Below, in pieces: positions 1 through 7,404 of a DNA stretch of 64,000 nucleotides. Made by a program: the position numbers and the translations under genes. This DNA comes from Thermoplasmata archaeon (lineage in GTDB: Archaea > Thermoplasmatota > Thermoplasmata > Lutacidiplasmatales > UBA184): NCBI GenBank assembly GCA_021802125.1, contig JAKAAX010000012.1, positions 1 through 64,000 of the forward strand, in the 5' to 3' direction. The notes under the pieces are model-generated. The model saw nothing but the letters and a program-made list of their open reading frames with translations, had not been told where the DNA came from and did not search any database. How positions within the stretch are numbered: the stretch's first letter is position 1; each line of letters starts with the position of its first letter.

Positions 1-1
1 C

Positions 2-94
2 GCCATGCGCGTGGCCACGGACCAGCGCTACGGCGGGGCGCGGACGCCAGCCGCTCCGACGCCCGGTAGGACGGGCCTCCCTCTCGCGCCGTGA
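2..94 (+). CDS. possible 3' end of a gene cut by the window edge
   Basis: One frame is open from the window start to a TGA at 92-94 and encodes about 30 residues rich in Ala, Pro, Arg and Thr. No family can be recognised from so short a tail. The next 76 bases are G-rich and hold no gene. It could equally be noncoding. Confidence 0.3.
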   Translation, partial: AMRVATDQRYGGARTPAAPTPGRTGLPLAP

Positions 95-170
95 CCCGCG
101 ACCGCGCGCGGGTCCGGGCTCGGGTAAGAGGCGGGGACGTGGGGGGGGCGGGGGCGGGGGGGGCGGGCCG

Positions 171-713
171 CTAGATGATCTTCGCGTGCTTGGCGTTGAG
201 CGGGCGGAAGCCGCGCTTCGCGTAGAACCGGACGGCGATCTGGTTCTGGGCGGGGAACTCCGCGGTCACGATGCCGGCGCCGAGCTCCTTCAGGTGCCGC
301 ACGGTCTCCGCGAGGAGGTACTCGCCGACGTTCTTCCTGCGGAACGCCGGTAGCAGGTAGATGTCCAGGATGACGCCCTCGACCTCGGGCGTGTAGAAGA
401 CCCGGTCCCTCAGCGCGGCGCGGACCACGCCCACGATCTTCCCCTGGTCGGGCCCGGTCCCCTCTCCGGTGAGGATCAGCATCCTCGGGTCCTGGAGGGC
501 GGCCTCGAGCACGGTCACGGCCTGCTTCTCGGCGTCGGAGCGCACCTTGAGCAGCGGGTCGAACTCCTCGTTGAGCCTTTTGAGCCGCACCAGGAGCCCG
601 GCAAGCGCCGGGATGTCCGGGGCCTTCGCCGGGCGCACCGTGATGCGGTGCCCGGTCTCCTTGTGGCTGGCGGCGGCCTCCTCGATCAACCTCGCGGCCC
701 TGCTCTCCGACAT
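171..713 (-). CDS. GNAT-family N-acetyltransferase
   Basis: A 180-residue protein of the GNAT fold, which transfers an acetyl group from acetyl-CoA to an amine; the substrate is not evident. The N-terminal 25 residues are helical, followed by the start of the fold at ITVRPAKAPDIPALAGLL. The acetyl-CoA loop is the VILDIYLLPAFRRKNVGEYLL segment, which resembles the R/Q-x-x-G-x-G/A motif with the first Gly replaced, and the C-terminal NQIAVRFYAKRGFRPL is the usual motif B. The start at 713 is preferred over ATG 746 because a purine-rich GAGGAGAAGG lies at Shine-Dalgarno distance before it. It lies downstream of the malic enzyme gene on the same strand with a 74-bp gap. Confidence 0.85.
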   Translation of the reverse strand: MSESRAARLIEEAAASHKETGHRITVRPAKAPDIPALAGLLVRLKRLNEEFDPLLKVRSDAEKQAVTVLEAALQDPRMLILTGEGTGPDQGKIVGVVRAALRDRVFYTPEVEGVILDIYLLPAFRRKNVGEYLLAETVRHLKELGAGIVTAEFPAQNQIAVRFYAKRGFRPLNAKHAKII

Positions 714-787
714 CGCTGCTCCTTCTCCTCTATCGTCCGTGCCCATGTTCGTCGCTCGCCTGCTCGCTCGCTCCCCAGGGGAGGAGC

Positions 788-2212
788 TCAGACGACCTCC
801 TGCCCGGGCATGGGGGGAAGGAGGCCGTTCTTCATCAGGACGTGGGCGAGCTCCTTGGGCCGGGCCATCCGGGCCTGCGCCAGCTGGAGGAACTCCTCCC
901 GGCTGCGCTTGGCCCGCGCGAGGCCCAGCTCGACCGCTTTCGTGGCCACCGAGGCGGCGATCTCGGGGAAGACCCCTTCCTCCGCCATGGTGGGCAGGAT
1001 GTGCTCCCTCGTCAGCCCCTTGACCTTCGCCTGGCGGGCGAGCTCCTGCGCCGCCTCGAGGGCGAGAAGGTCGGGGATCCCCTTGGCGTGGGCGTCCAGG
1101 ACGCCGCGGAAGACCGGAGGGAAGATGAGCGAGTTGTTCACCTGGTTCGGGAAGTCGGAGCGCCCCGTCGCGACGATCGCCGCCCCCGCCCCCTTCGCGA
1201 TGTCCGGCCAGATCTCGGGGCTGGGGTTCGCGAGGGCGAAGACGATGGGGTCGGGGGCCATGCCCGCGATCCACTCGGGCTTGATGAGCCCCGGTTCGGG
1301 GGTCGAGGCCGCGATGAGCACGTCGGCCCCGCCCAGGGCCTCCTTCAGGGACCCGCGCGCGCGGGCCTCGTTCGTGGAGAGCGCGAGCTCGTACTTCCAC
1401 CGGTTCCGCAGCATGAGCTCGTCGATGTCCTCCCGCTCGGAGTGGAGGATCCCGTGGTGGTCGACCACGGTCAGGGCCCCCATGTCGCACTTGAGCGCCT
1501 TCAGGAGGCGGGCGGTGGCCTGGTTCGCGGCCCCCGCGCCCAAGAGGACGATCCCCGTCTGCCAGATCTTCCTCCCCGTGAGCTCCAGCGCGTTGATGAG
1601 CCCGGCGACGGTGGCGGCCGCCGTCCCCAGCTGGTCGTCGTGCCAGACCGGGATGGCGAGCGTCCTCTGGAGCTCGTCGAGGATCTGGAAGCACTTCGGG
1701 CTCGCGATGTCCTCCAGGTTGATCCCGCCGAGAGCGGGCTCCAGCCTCTGGACCGTCTCGATGATCGCGTTGGGGTCCTTCGCCCGGATGGGGATCGGGA
1801 AGGCGTCGACGCCCCCGAGATACTTGAACAGCAGAGCCTTGCCCTCCATCACCGGGAGGGCGGCCTCCGGACCGACGTCGCCCAGCCCCAGCACCCGCGA
1901 CCCGTCGGTCACGATCGCGATGGTGTTCCAGCGCCCGGTGAGCTCGAAGGAGAGCTCCGGGTCCTTGTGGATCTCCCGGGAGACCTGGGCGATGCCCGGG
2001 GTGTACCAGTAGGAGAAGTCCTTCAGCGAGCGCACCGGGACCTTGGGGATGACCTCGATCTTGCCGGCGAAGTGCCGCGCGAGGTCGACCGCCCGTTCGG
2101 AGAGCCCCCGGGTCTCCTCCTCCGCCTCCCGCGACCGGGCCTCCTCGAGCTCGTGGTCGCTCTTGCGACCCTCCTCGGTCCCCGGGCGGGAGCGGGGGAG
2201 CACCTCCACCAT
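788..2212 (-). CDS. NAD(P)-dependent malic enzyme
   Basis: A 474-residue cytosolic enzyme that oxidatively decarboxylates malate to pyruvate with reduction of NAD(P). Visible signatures are the catalytic Tyr in YWYTPGIAQV, the catalytic Lys region GKALLFKYLGGVDAFPI, the metal-binding NLEDIASPKCF, the nicotinamide-side PVWHDDQLGTAAAT, the Rossmann motif LLGAGAANQATARLL and ANPSPEI near the end. The core matches the usual bacterial/archaeal size; an N-terminal extension of about 50 mostly charged residues precedes it, so the real start could be slightly internal. An AT-rich TTTTATTC element near 2274-2281 on the minus strand may be its promoter. It is probably cotranscribed with the downstream GNAT gene. 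NADP versus NAD preference cannot be read with confidence. Confidence 0.93.
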   Translation of the reverse strand: MVEVLPRSRPGTEEGRKSDHELEEARSREAEEETRGLSERAVDLARHFAGKIEVIPKVPVRSLKDFSYWYTPGIAQVSREIHKDPELSFELTGRWNTIAIVTDGSRVLGLGDVGPEAALPVMEGKALLFKYLGGVDAFPIPIRAKDPNAIIETVQRLEPALGGINLEDIASPKCFQILDELQRTLAIPVWHDDQLGTAAATVAGLINALELTGRKIWQTGIVLLGAGAANQATARLLKALKCDMGALTVVDHHGILHSEREDIDELMLRNRWKYELALSTNEARARGSLKEALGGADVLIAASTPEPGLIKPEWIAGMAPDPIVFALANPSPEIWPDIAKGAGAAIVATGRSDFPNQVNNSLIFPPVFRGVLDAHAKGIPDLLALEAAQELARQAKVKGLTREHILPTMAEEGVFPEIAASVATKAVELGLARAKRSREEFLQLAQARMARPKELAHVLMKNGLLPPMPGQEVV

Positions 2213-2359
2213 TCGGACCACGACCCGGGCCCCTCGAGGGGGGCCTCCGGTAGGGGGATGGCGTTTCGGACCGAATAAAACGTCTGTGTCCCGGGTTCCG
2301 GAGCCCCGGCGCTCTAAGCTTTGAATAGCCGCGGTGGCCATGCGTACCGTTCGAGGGCG

Positions 2360-3025
2360 ATGCCGGCGGACAGCACCCTTCCCGCCACCACGCCTCCCTC
2401 CTCGCTTGCGCTCCCGTTCACGGTGAGGGACGCGCGGAGGGAACAGCTCCAGCGGGAGTACGACGAAGCCGTGGCGCGGCTGCGCCGGGTCCGTCAGTAC
2501 CGTTTCGTGATCTACAGCGAGATCCGCCGCTGCCTGTCCGTCCTGGGGGACCTCGCGGTGGAGCTCGTGGGCGAGGAGCGCTACGAGGAGCTCAAGCGGG
2601 AGACGGAGCGCCTGTCCCCCGACCCCCCGGCCCCCGAGGCCGGAGAGGGGGACGAGAGCGCGACCGACCCGGCGCTCGCCTGGATGGAGCCGGAAGGGCC
2701 CGTGGAGATGGTCGAGGGCCCCGCCGCCCTGCCCCCCGCCCCCTCCTCGGAGGAGACGAGCCACGCCGCCCGCACGCTGCGGGAGTGCCTGGAGTACCTC
2801 GAGGCCGCGGACCGGTCCACCCCCGAGTTCCACCTGGCGATCCTGCAGGCCGAGGACCGCATGAAAGCCTACGAGCGCGTCGTCCGGTCCGTTCCCACGA
2901 ACGCCGAGACGGGCACGACCACGGACGCGGGTGCGGCCACGGGCGCGGGTACGGGCGCGGGAGCGGCCACGGGTCCCACCCCGGCGCAGGCCCCCGCCGA
3001 TCCCCCTCCGGCCTCCACCCTCTGA
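2360..3025 (+). CDS. hypothetical protein, helical core with low-complexity tail
   Basis: A 221-residue protein that I do not recognise. Residues about 20-90 form a charged, probably coiled helix (RDARREQLQREYDEAVARL and following), followed by a Pro/Ala/Glu-rich linker, a second helical segment (TLRECLEYLEAADRSTPEF onward) and a tail of repeated Thr-Gly-Ala units. There is no signal peptide or membrane span. ATG 2360 fits a leaderless start after an AT-rich TTTGAAT near 2319-2326. Upstream in-frame sequence is not needed. It is transcribed divergently from the malic enzyme gene. Confidence 0.7.
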   Translation: MPADSTLPATTPPSSLALPFTVRDARREQLQREYDEAVARLRRVRQYRFVIYSEIRRCLSVLGDLAVELVGEERYEELKRETERLSPDPPAPEAGEGDESATDPALAWMEPEGPVEMVEGPAALPPAPSSEETSHAARTLRECLEYLEAADRSTPEFHLAILQAEDRMKAYERVVRSVPTNAETGTTTDAGAATGAGTGAGAATGPTPAQAPADPPPASTL

Positions 3026-3070
3026 CCGCCCCCGGTCACCTACCCACCCCTTCGGCCAGGTCGGGCCGAG

Positions 3071-3234
3071 GCGTATTGAAGGAGGAGAGCTCTTCCCGCC
3101 CCATGCAGCCCCCGCGCATCGGTAGGGCCACGACGGGCGGGGCCCCGCCGTCGGGCGACGGGTCAGGGTCGCTGTCGTCCTTCCTCGCCCATCCCCCGTT
3201 CCCGGCCCTCGAGCTCCCGGGGGGCCGGCCGTGA
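3071..3234 (+). promoter_or_regulatory. TATA-like box plus 43-codon leader ORF coupled to the HD gene
   Basis: The element GCGTATTGAA at 3071-3080 lies about 28 bases before ATG 3103. A 43-codon ORF from 3103 ends in a TGA at 3232-3234 that overlaps the GTG start (3231) of the HD-domain gene as GTGA. No Shine-Dalgarno precedes that GTG. I infer a leaderless transcript beginning at the small ORF, with translation of the HD gene coupled to termination of the leader. The leader peptide is Pro/Gly/Ser-rich and matches nothing I know. A similar arrangement precedes the SHMT gene at 55737. Confidence 0.4.
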
Positions 3235-5201
3235 ACTCGCGCGCCCCCAGCTACCTGCGCGACCCGATCTACGGGCTCGTCCCGCTCTCCCCGGGCGAGA
3301 CCGACCTCCTCGGGATCCCGCTCCTCACCCGGCTCAAGGGCATCCGTCAGATGGGGTTCGCCTGGGCGATCTTCCCCGGGGCGAACCACACCCGGTTCGA
3401 GCACTCGGTCGGGGTGATGCACGCGGCCGGTCTCCTCGTGCGGGACCTGCCGGGCTTCGACGAGCGGCAGGTCCGGATGGTGCGGCTCGCCGGGCTCCTG
3501 CACGACGTCGGCCATCCGCCGTTCTCCCACACCCTGGAGCTGGCGGCCCGCCTCTACGGCAAGGAGGTGGGGGCCCCCGAGCTCTCCGCGCTCGTCTCGC
3601 ACGAGGCGGTGACCGAGCGGCGGGTCGCGACGGACCCGGACCTGCGCGAGGTCCTCGAGCGGCACGCGGAGTTCCGGGGGATCGAGCCCAAGGAGCTCGC
3701 CGCGCTCGCGGTGGGCCACCACCCCGACACGTCGATGAGCCTCATCGTCCACGGCGAGATCGACGCCGACCGGATCGACTACATCACGCGGGACAACCTC
3801 CACTGCGGGTTCCCCTCCGGCCTCGACGTCCACCTCATCCCGTCGCTCTTCCTGCGCCGGAGCGACGGCGAGATCGTCCTCAACTCCGAGCGGGCCTACT
3901 TCGCCGAGCAGCTCCTCCTGGCCCGCCACCACCTTCAGGTGAAGATCCACGACGAGCCGCGCGACCGGCTCGCGGACCTCCTGCTCGCGCGGGCGCTGCG
4001 GGAGTTCTTCCGGTCGACGGACCGCAGCGCAAGGAGGGAGTTCACCCGGCTCGTCGAGCAGGCCGGCGACTCCGAGCTCATGGCCTTCCTCCGGGGCCGG
4101 GTGCCGAAGGAGATCGGCGAGCTCGATTCCCACCTCGCCGGGCGCGTGCCCTGGAGCGAGCTGGCGGAGATCGGCTTCGACGGGATCTCGCCTCCCGCGC
4201 GGTACGCCGTCGCGCTCCTCCTGTCCGAGGACCACCGCGACCTCGCCGTCCGGCTCGCCTCGACGCTCGGCTCCTGGCTCGCGACCGACGTGGTGGCGGA
4301 CGTGTGGGGGGCGACCCCTCCTGGGGCCACGCTCAGGACCGCCGCGCCGGAGGACCCCCGGCCGCCGGTCCCGCTGACCTCGCTGCCGCTGATCCGGGGG
4401 ACGGTGGCGGCGACGCACCGGGCGATGGGGGTCCGGATCTACGTCCGCGCCGACGGGCCTCCGCCCCGCATCGTGCTCGCGCCCGCGCACGAACGGTACT
4501 CGGTGCGCGTCGACCCGCTGTTCGACCTGCACCGCGCGAAGAGCCTCCATCGACGCCTGCCCGAGGACGAGGCGGACGGCTTCGTCGTCTCTCTGGAGCT
4601 CGAGTCCGCGCTGCTCACGACGCTCGGGGACGCCCACGCGGAGCGCACGTTCTCGCCCGATGCCGCGCTCATGCTCCTGAGCGTGCTGTTCGAGGCGTTC
4701 GCCGCGCCCCCGCTCCGGGAGGTCCGGGTGTACCTCGAGGGGGAGAAGGGCTTCGCCGCCGTGGCCCGGGCGTCGCACCTGCCGGAGCTCTGGAGGCAGG
4801 AGCTCGCCTCCCCCTTCCCCTACGCCTTCCCCCGTTCTCCCGACCGCGCCGCCGCCCGGACGGGGCGGCCCGACCCGCAGCTCGAGTCCGACCTGGACCG
4901 GCTGGAGGCCTTCGGGCTCGTCGTGCGGCTCCCCCGCGAGGAGCGGCGGGGGCGCCACTTCTCCTCGCTCGACCGCTACGCCCTCTCCGGCTGGGGGCGG
5001 GGGCTCGTCCGTCAGCTCCTGCGTCGCGACCCGCGTCTCGCGCGGGTGCACGCCTCCGGCCAGGACCACCTCTCGCGTCTGGTCCGGGAGGACCAGGACG
5101 CCTTCGAGGCCTTCTTCGGGCTCGCGGGAAGGACCGACGCCGAGGCCCGCAGGGTCCGGCGCGGCCGCAAGGGCGAGCTCCCGCTTCCCGTCAGCCGCTG
5201 A
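3231..5201 (+). CDS. HD-superfamily phosphohydrolase (SAMHD1/dGTPase-like)
   Basis: A 656-residue protein whose first roughly 300 residues are an HD-domain phosphohydrolase of the SAMHD1/dGTPase-like group (COG1078 type), probably acting on nucleotides. It opens with the typical RDPIYGLVPLSPGE, and the metal ligands are visible in HTRFEHSVGVMHAAG (His), LLHDVGHPPFSH (HD) and IDADRIDYITRDN (Asp). The C-terminal 350 residues are not recognised and make it longer than usual archaeal members (about 400-450). The GTG start lies 8 codons before the conserved opening, and no closer ATG exists. A dNTPase role is inferred from the family only; the substrate is unknown. Confidence 0.88.
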   Translation: MNSRAPSYLRDPIYGLVPLSPGETDLLGIPLLTRLKGIRQMGFAWAIFPGANHTRFEHSVGVMHAAGLLVRDLPGFDERQVRMVRLAGLLHDVGHPPFSHTLELAARLYGKEVGAPELSALVSHEAVTERRVATDPDLREVLERHAEFRGIEPKELAALAVGHHPDTSMSLIVHGEIDADRIDYITRDNLHCGFPSGLDVHLIPSLFLRRSDGEIVLNSERAYFAEQLLLARHHLQVKIHDEPRDRLADLLLARALREFFRSTDRSARREFTRLVEQAGDSELMAFLRGRVPKEIGELDSHLAGRVPWSELAEIGFDGISPPARYAVALLLSEDHRDLAVRLASTLGSWLATDVVADVWGATPPGATLRTAAPEDPRPPVPLTSLPLIRGTVAATHRAMGVRIYVRADGPPPRIVLAPAHERYSVRVDPLFDLHRAKSLHRRLPEDEADGFVVSLELESALLTTLGDAHAERTFSPDAALMLLSVLFEAFAAPPLREVRVYLEGEKGFAAVARASHLPELWRQELASPFPYAFPRSPDRAAARTGRPDPQLESDLDRLEAFGLVVRLPREERRGRHFSSLDRYALSGWGRGLVRQLLRRDPRLARVHASGQDHLSRLVREDQDAFEAFFGLAGRTDAEARRVRRGRKGELPLPVSR

Positions 5202-5284
5202 GGGGCGCGCGCACGGGGGGGACCTCAGCCCCCGCCGGAGCGCCCTCCGTCCGCTTTTTGCCCGCGACGCGCTCTCGGGGCCTC

Positions 5285-6187
5285 GTGGAACCGGAGACGG
5301 AAGAGGTCACGAGGGAGGTCGCCGGCCAGGCCGCGCACTTCCTGGAGGACGGGGCCGGGCCGACCATCTTCTTCGTCCACGACCTCCTCGAGACCTCGGT
5401 GGGGTTCGCCCCGCTGGTCCGGGAGCTGGGGCCACGCTACAGGAAGATCCGCATCGACCTTCCGGGCTTCGGCGGCACCCGGGTCGCCGAGGGGTGGGAC
5501 TACTCGCTCTCCTCCTACGCGGAGGTCCTCCAGGCGGCGCTCCGGGAGACGGCCTCGCGCGATGCGACGCTCATCCTCCACGGCTTCGGCGCCCTCGTGG
5601 GCCTGCGGGCCTTAAGCGAGGACGTGGGCGAGGCCGCCCGCCGCGTCTCCCGCCTCGTGCTGCTGAACGGACCGCTCTACAACGACGGCGCCTCGGGGCT
5701 CCTCGGGTTCCTTAGGCCCGGGCCCTTCGAGGCCCTCACGAGCTTTCCTCCGACGGACCTTCCTTCCTACCGGCGCCGGCTCCTGCGCCGGTTCTTCGAC
5801 CCCACCTACTTCGACGAGCGGCACGTGGACGAGCTCTACCAGAGCTGGCGCGCCTCCGGCCCCCAGACGCTCCGACGCATCGCCCCCAAGCTCGGGGAGA
5901 TGAGGGGGCAGCTGCCCAAGCTCCGCGCCGCGCTGGAGCGGTGGACCGGACCGGTCCACCTGCTGTGGGGGGAGGAGGACCCGTTCTCCGGCCGCGACCC
6001 GGCGAACCGGTTCAAGAAGGAGGTCCCCCGGGCGAAGGTCCTGCTCTTCCCCGACGTGGGCTACCTTCCGCACGAGGAGGCCCCGCGCGCGGTGTCGGAC
6101 CAGCTCCGCAAGATCGTGCGCGTGGCGCGGCCTCCCGCCGCGCTCCCGCCGGCGAAGTCCTCAAAGGAGCCGACGGCCCTTCTCTGA
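5285..6187 (+). CDS. alpha/beta-hydrolase-fold protein lacking the nucleophile
   Basis: A 300-residue protein with the alpha/beta-hydrolase fold: the first strand and oxyanion region FFVHDLLETS (about 29-38), a cap rich in Arg and Tyr, an acidic position in LLWGEEDPFSG and the catalytic-His region DVGYLPHEEAP. The nucleophile elbow, normally G-x-S-x-G, reads LILHGFGALVG (about 96-106), so Gly-100 occupies the Ser position, and the usual HG after the first strand is HD. Catalysis by the normal mechanism is therefore doubtful; it may bind a ligand or a partner instead. GTG 5285 lies about 30 bases after a T-rich CTTTTTG. Its stop is one base from the start of the methyltransferase gene, indicating an operon. 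Confidence 0.75.
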   Translation: MEPETEEVTREVAGQAAHFLEDGAGPTIFFVHDLLETSVGFAPLVRELGPRYRKIRIDLPGFGGTRVAEGWDYSLSSYAEVLQAALRETASRDATLILHGFGALVGLRALSEDVGEAARRVSRLVLLNGPLYNDGASGLLGFLRPGPFEALTSFPPTDLPSYRRRLLRRFFDPTYFDERHVDELYQSWRASGPQTLRRIAPKLGEMRGQLPKLRAALERWTGPVHLLWGEEDPFSGRDPANRFKKEVPRAKVLLFPDVGYLPHEEAPRAVSDQLRKIVRVARPPAALPPAKSSKEPTALL

Positions 6188-6188
6188 C

Positions 6189-6968
6189 ATGACCCCCGCC
6201 GAGTTCGACCTGGTGGCGCCCTACTACGACTCGACCCGGAAGGCGCCCTCGGAAGAGGCCATGAGCGCCGTGGCCGAGGCGCTCGAGGGCGCGCACGACG
6301 TCCTCGAAGGGGGCCTGGGCACCGGGCGGTACGCCCTGCCCCTCGAGGCCCGGGGCTTCCGGATGACGGGAGCGGACATCTCGCGCGGGATGCTGGCGCG
6401 GGCCCGGGAGAAGGGGATCGACCGGGTGTTGCTCGCGGACCTGCACCATCTCCCCTTCCCGGACGGGAGCTTCGACGCGGGGCTCATCATCCACGTGCTC
6501 CAGCTCGTCCCCGATCCCGTGCGCGTGCTGGGGGAGCTCGCCCGCGTGGCCCGTCACCGGGTCGTGGCCCAGCTCCCGGACCACCGGGCCGGGGGCCCCT
6601 CGCTCCGTGGGAAGGTCCGCGAGCGCTACGCCGAGCTCGCCCGGGAGATGGGCTATCCCCTCACCGACCACCGCCGGTACTGGGAGAACTCCGACCGCGT
6701 CCTTCAGTTGGCCCCGCCGGACCGCGTCCAGGAGGTCCGGGAGGACATCTCACCGGACCCGGACCCGGAGAAGCAGTGGAAGGACCTGCGGACGTTCGGC
6801 GGGCTCATCACCGTCCCTCCGGAGGTGCACGAGAAGATCGTGGCCCGGCTCCGGGCAGAGCTGGCGGAGGAGCCGGCGCCCAAAGGGCCGCGCTCCCGGG
6901 CGCTCCGGATCGCCTCGTGGGACGCCCCCCGCCTTCGGACGGCGCTGCGCTCGGTGGCCGGGGCCTGA
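6189..6968 (+). CDS. class I SAM-dependent methyltransferase
   Basis: A 259-residue protein with the Methyltransf_11 type Rossmann fold. Motif I is VLEGGLGTGRYALPLE (about 38-53), followed by the acidic ribose-binding position in MTGADISRGMLARA, the motif LLADLHHLPFPDGSFDAGLI and the HVLQLVPDPVRVLGELARV helix, all typical of small-molecule or lipid methyltransferases. The last 100 residues form a variable cap. It starts one base after the alpha/beta-hydrolase-like gene and is surely cotranscribed, so the two may act on the same compound. The substrate is not evident. Confidence 0.88.
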   Translation: MTPAEFDLVAPYYDSTRKAPSEEAMSAVAEALEGAHDVLEGGLGTGRYALPLEARGFRMTGADISRGMLARAREKGIDRVLLADLHHLPFPDGSFDAGLIIHVLQLVPDPVRVLGELARVARHRVVAQLPDHRAGGPSLRGKVRERYAELAREMGYPLTDHRRYWENSDRVLQLAPPDRVQEVREDISPDPDPEKQWKDLRTFGGLITVPPEVHEKIVARLRAELAEEPAPKGPRSRALRIASWDAPRLRTALRSVAGA

Positions 6969-7047
6969 GCGAACGGGCGCGCGCGTCCGTGGTGTCCGAT
7001 CGGGGTCGGTGTCGAGATCGTAGGTGCGTCCGCCGACCCGCGGCGCT

Positions 7048-7398
7048 TCAGCCCGTCAGGAGCAGGTAGGCCCCGAGGCAGACCCCGACGGCGATGAGGG
7101 CGCCCGAGAGGACGAGCTCGGCGTCGCTGCGGACCTCGTAGCGTCCCTCCTTGAGCTCCTCCTGCACCCGCCGGAACCGGATCATGGCGACCGCGACGAG
7201 GGCGGCGCCGGCCAGGACCAGGAAGACCCCCACCACCTCGCTGATCGGGGAGGTGTTCCCTCCCGTCCCGGTCGCGATCCGCAGGAAGAGGCCGAACCGG
7301 GCCACCACGAACCCGAGACCGATGATCGTGATCGAGGTCCGGACCCAGGCGAGGAACGTGCGCTCGTTGGCGAAGTGGTCCGTGGGGCCGCCGGCCAT
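7048..7398 (-). CDS. DUF202 (YidH-like) small membrane protein
   Basis: A 116-residue integral membrane protein. It opens with ANERTFLAWVRTSITIIGLG, the hallmark of DUF202 proteins, and has three hydrophobic spans (about 16-38, 53-75 and 95-114) with a charged loop RFRRVQEELKEGRYEV between the last two. The biochemical role of the family is not established. It lies 6 bases after the stop of the M1 aminopeptidase gene, so it is the last gene of that operon. Confidence 0.88.
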   Translation of the reverse strand: MAGGPTDHFANERTFLAWVRTSITIIGLGFVVARFGLFLRIATGTGGNTSPISEVVGVFLVLAGAALVAVAMIRFRRVQEELKEGRYEVRSDAELVLSGALIAVGVCLGAYLLLTG

Positions 7399-7404
7399 GG
7401 GACC

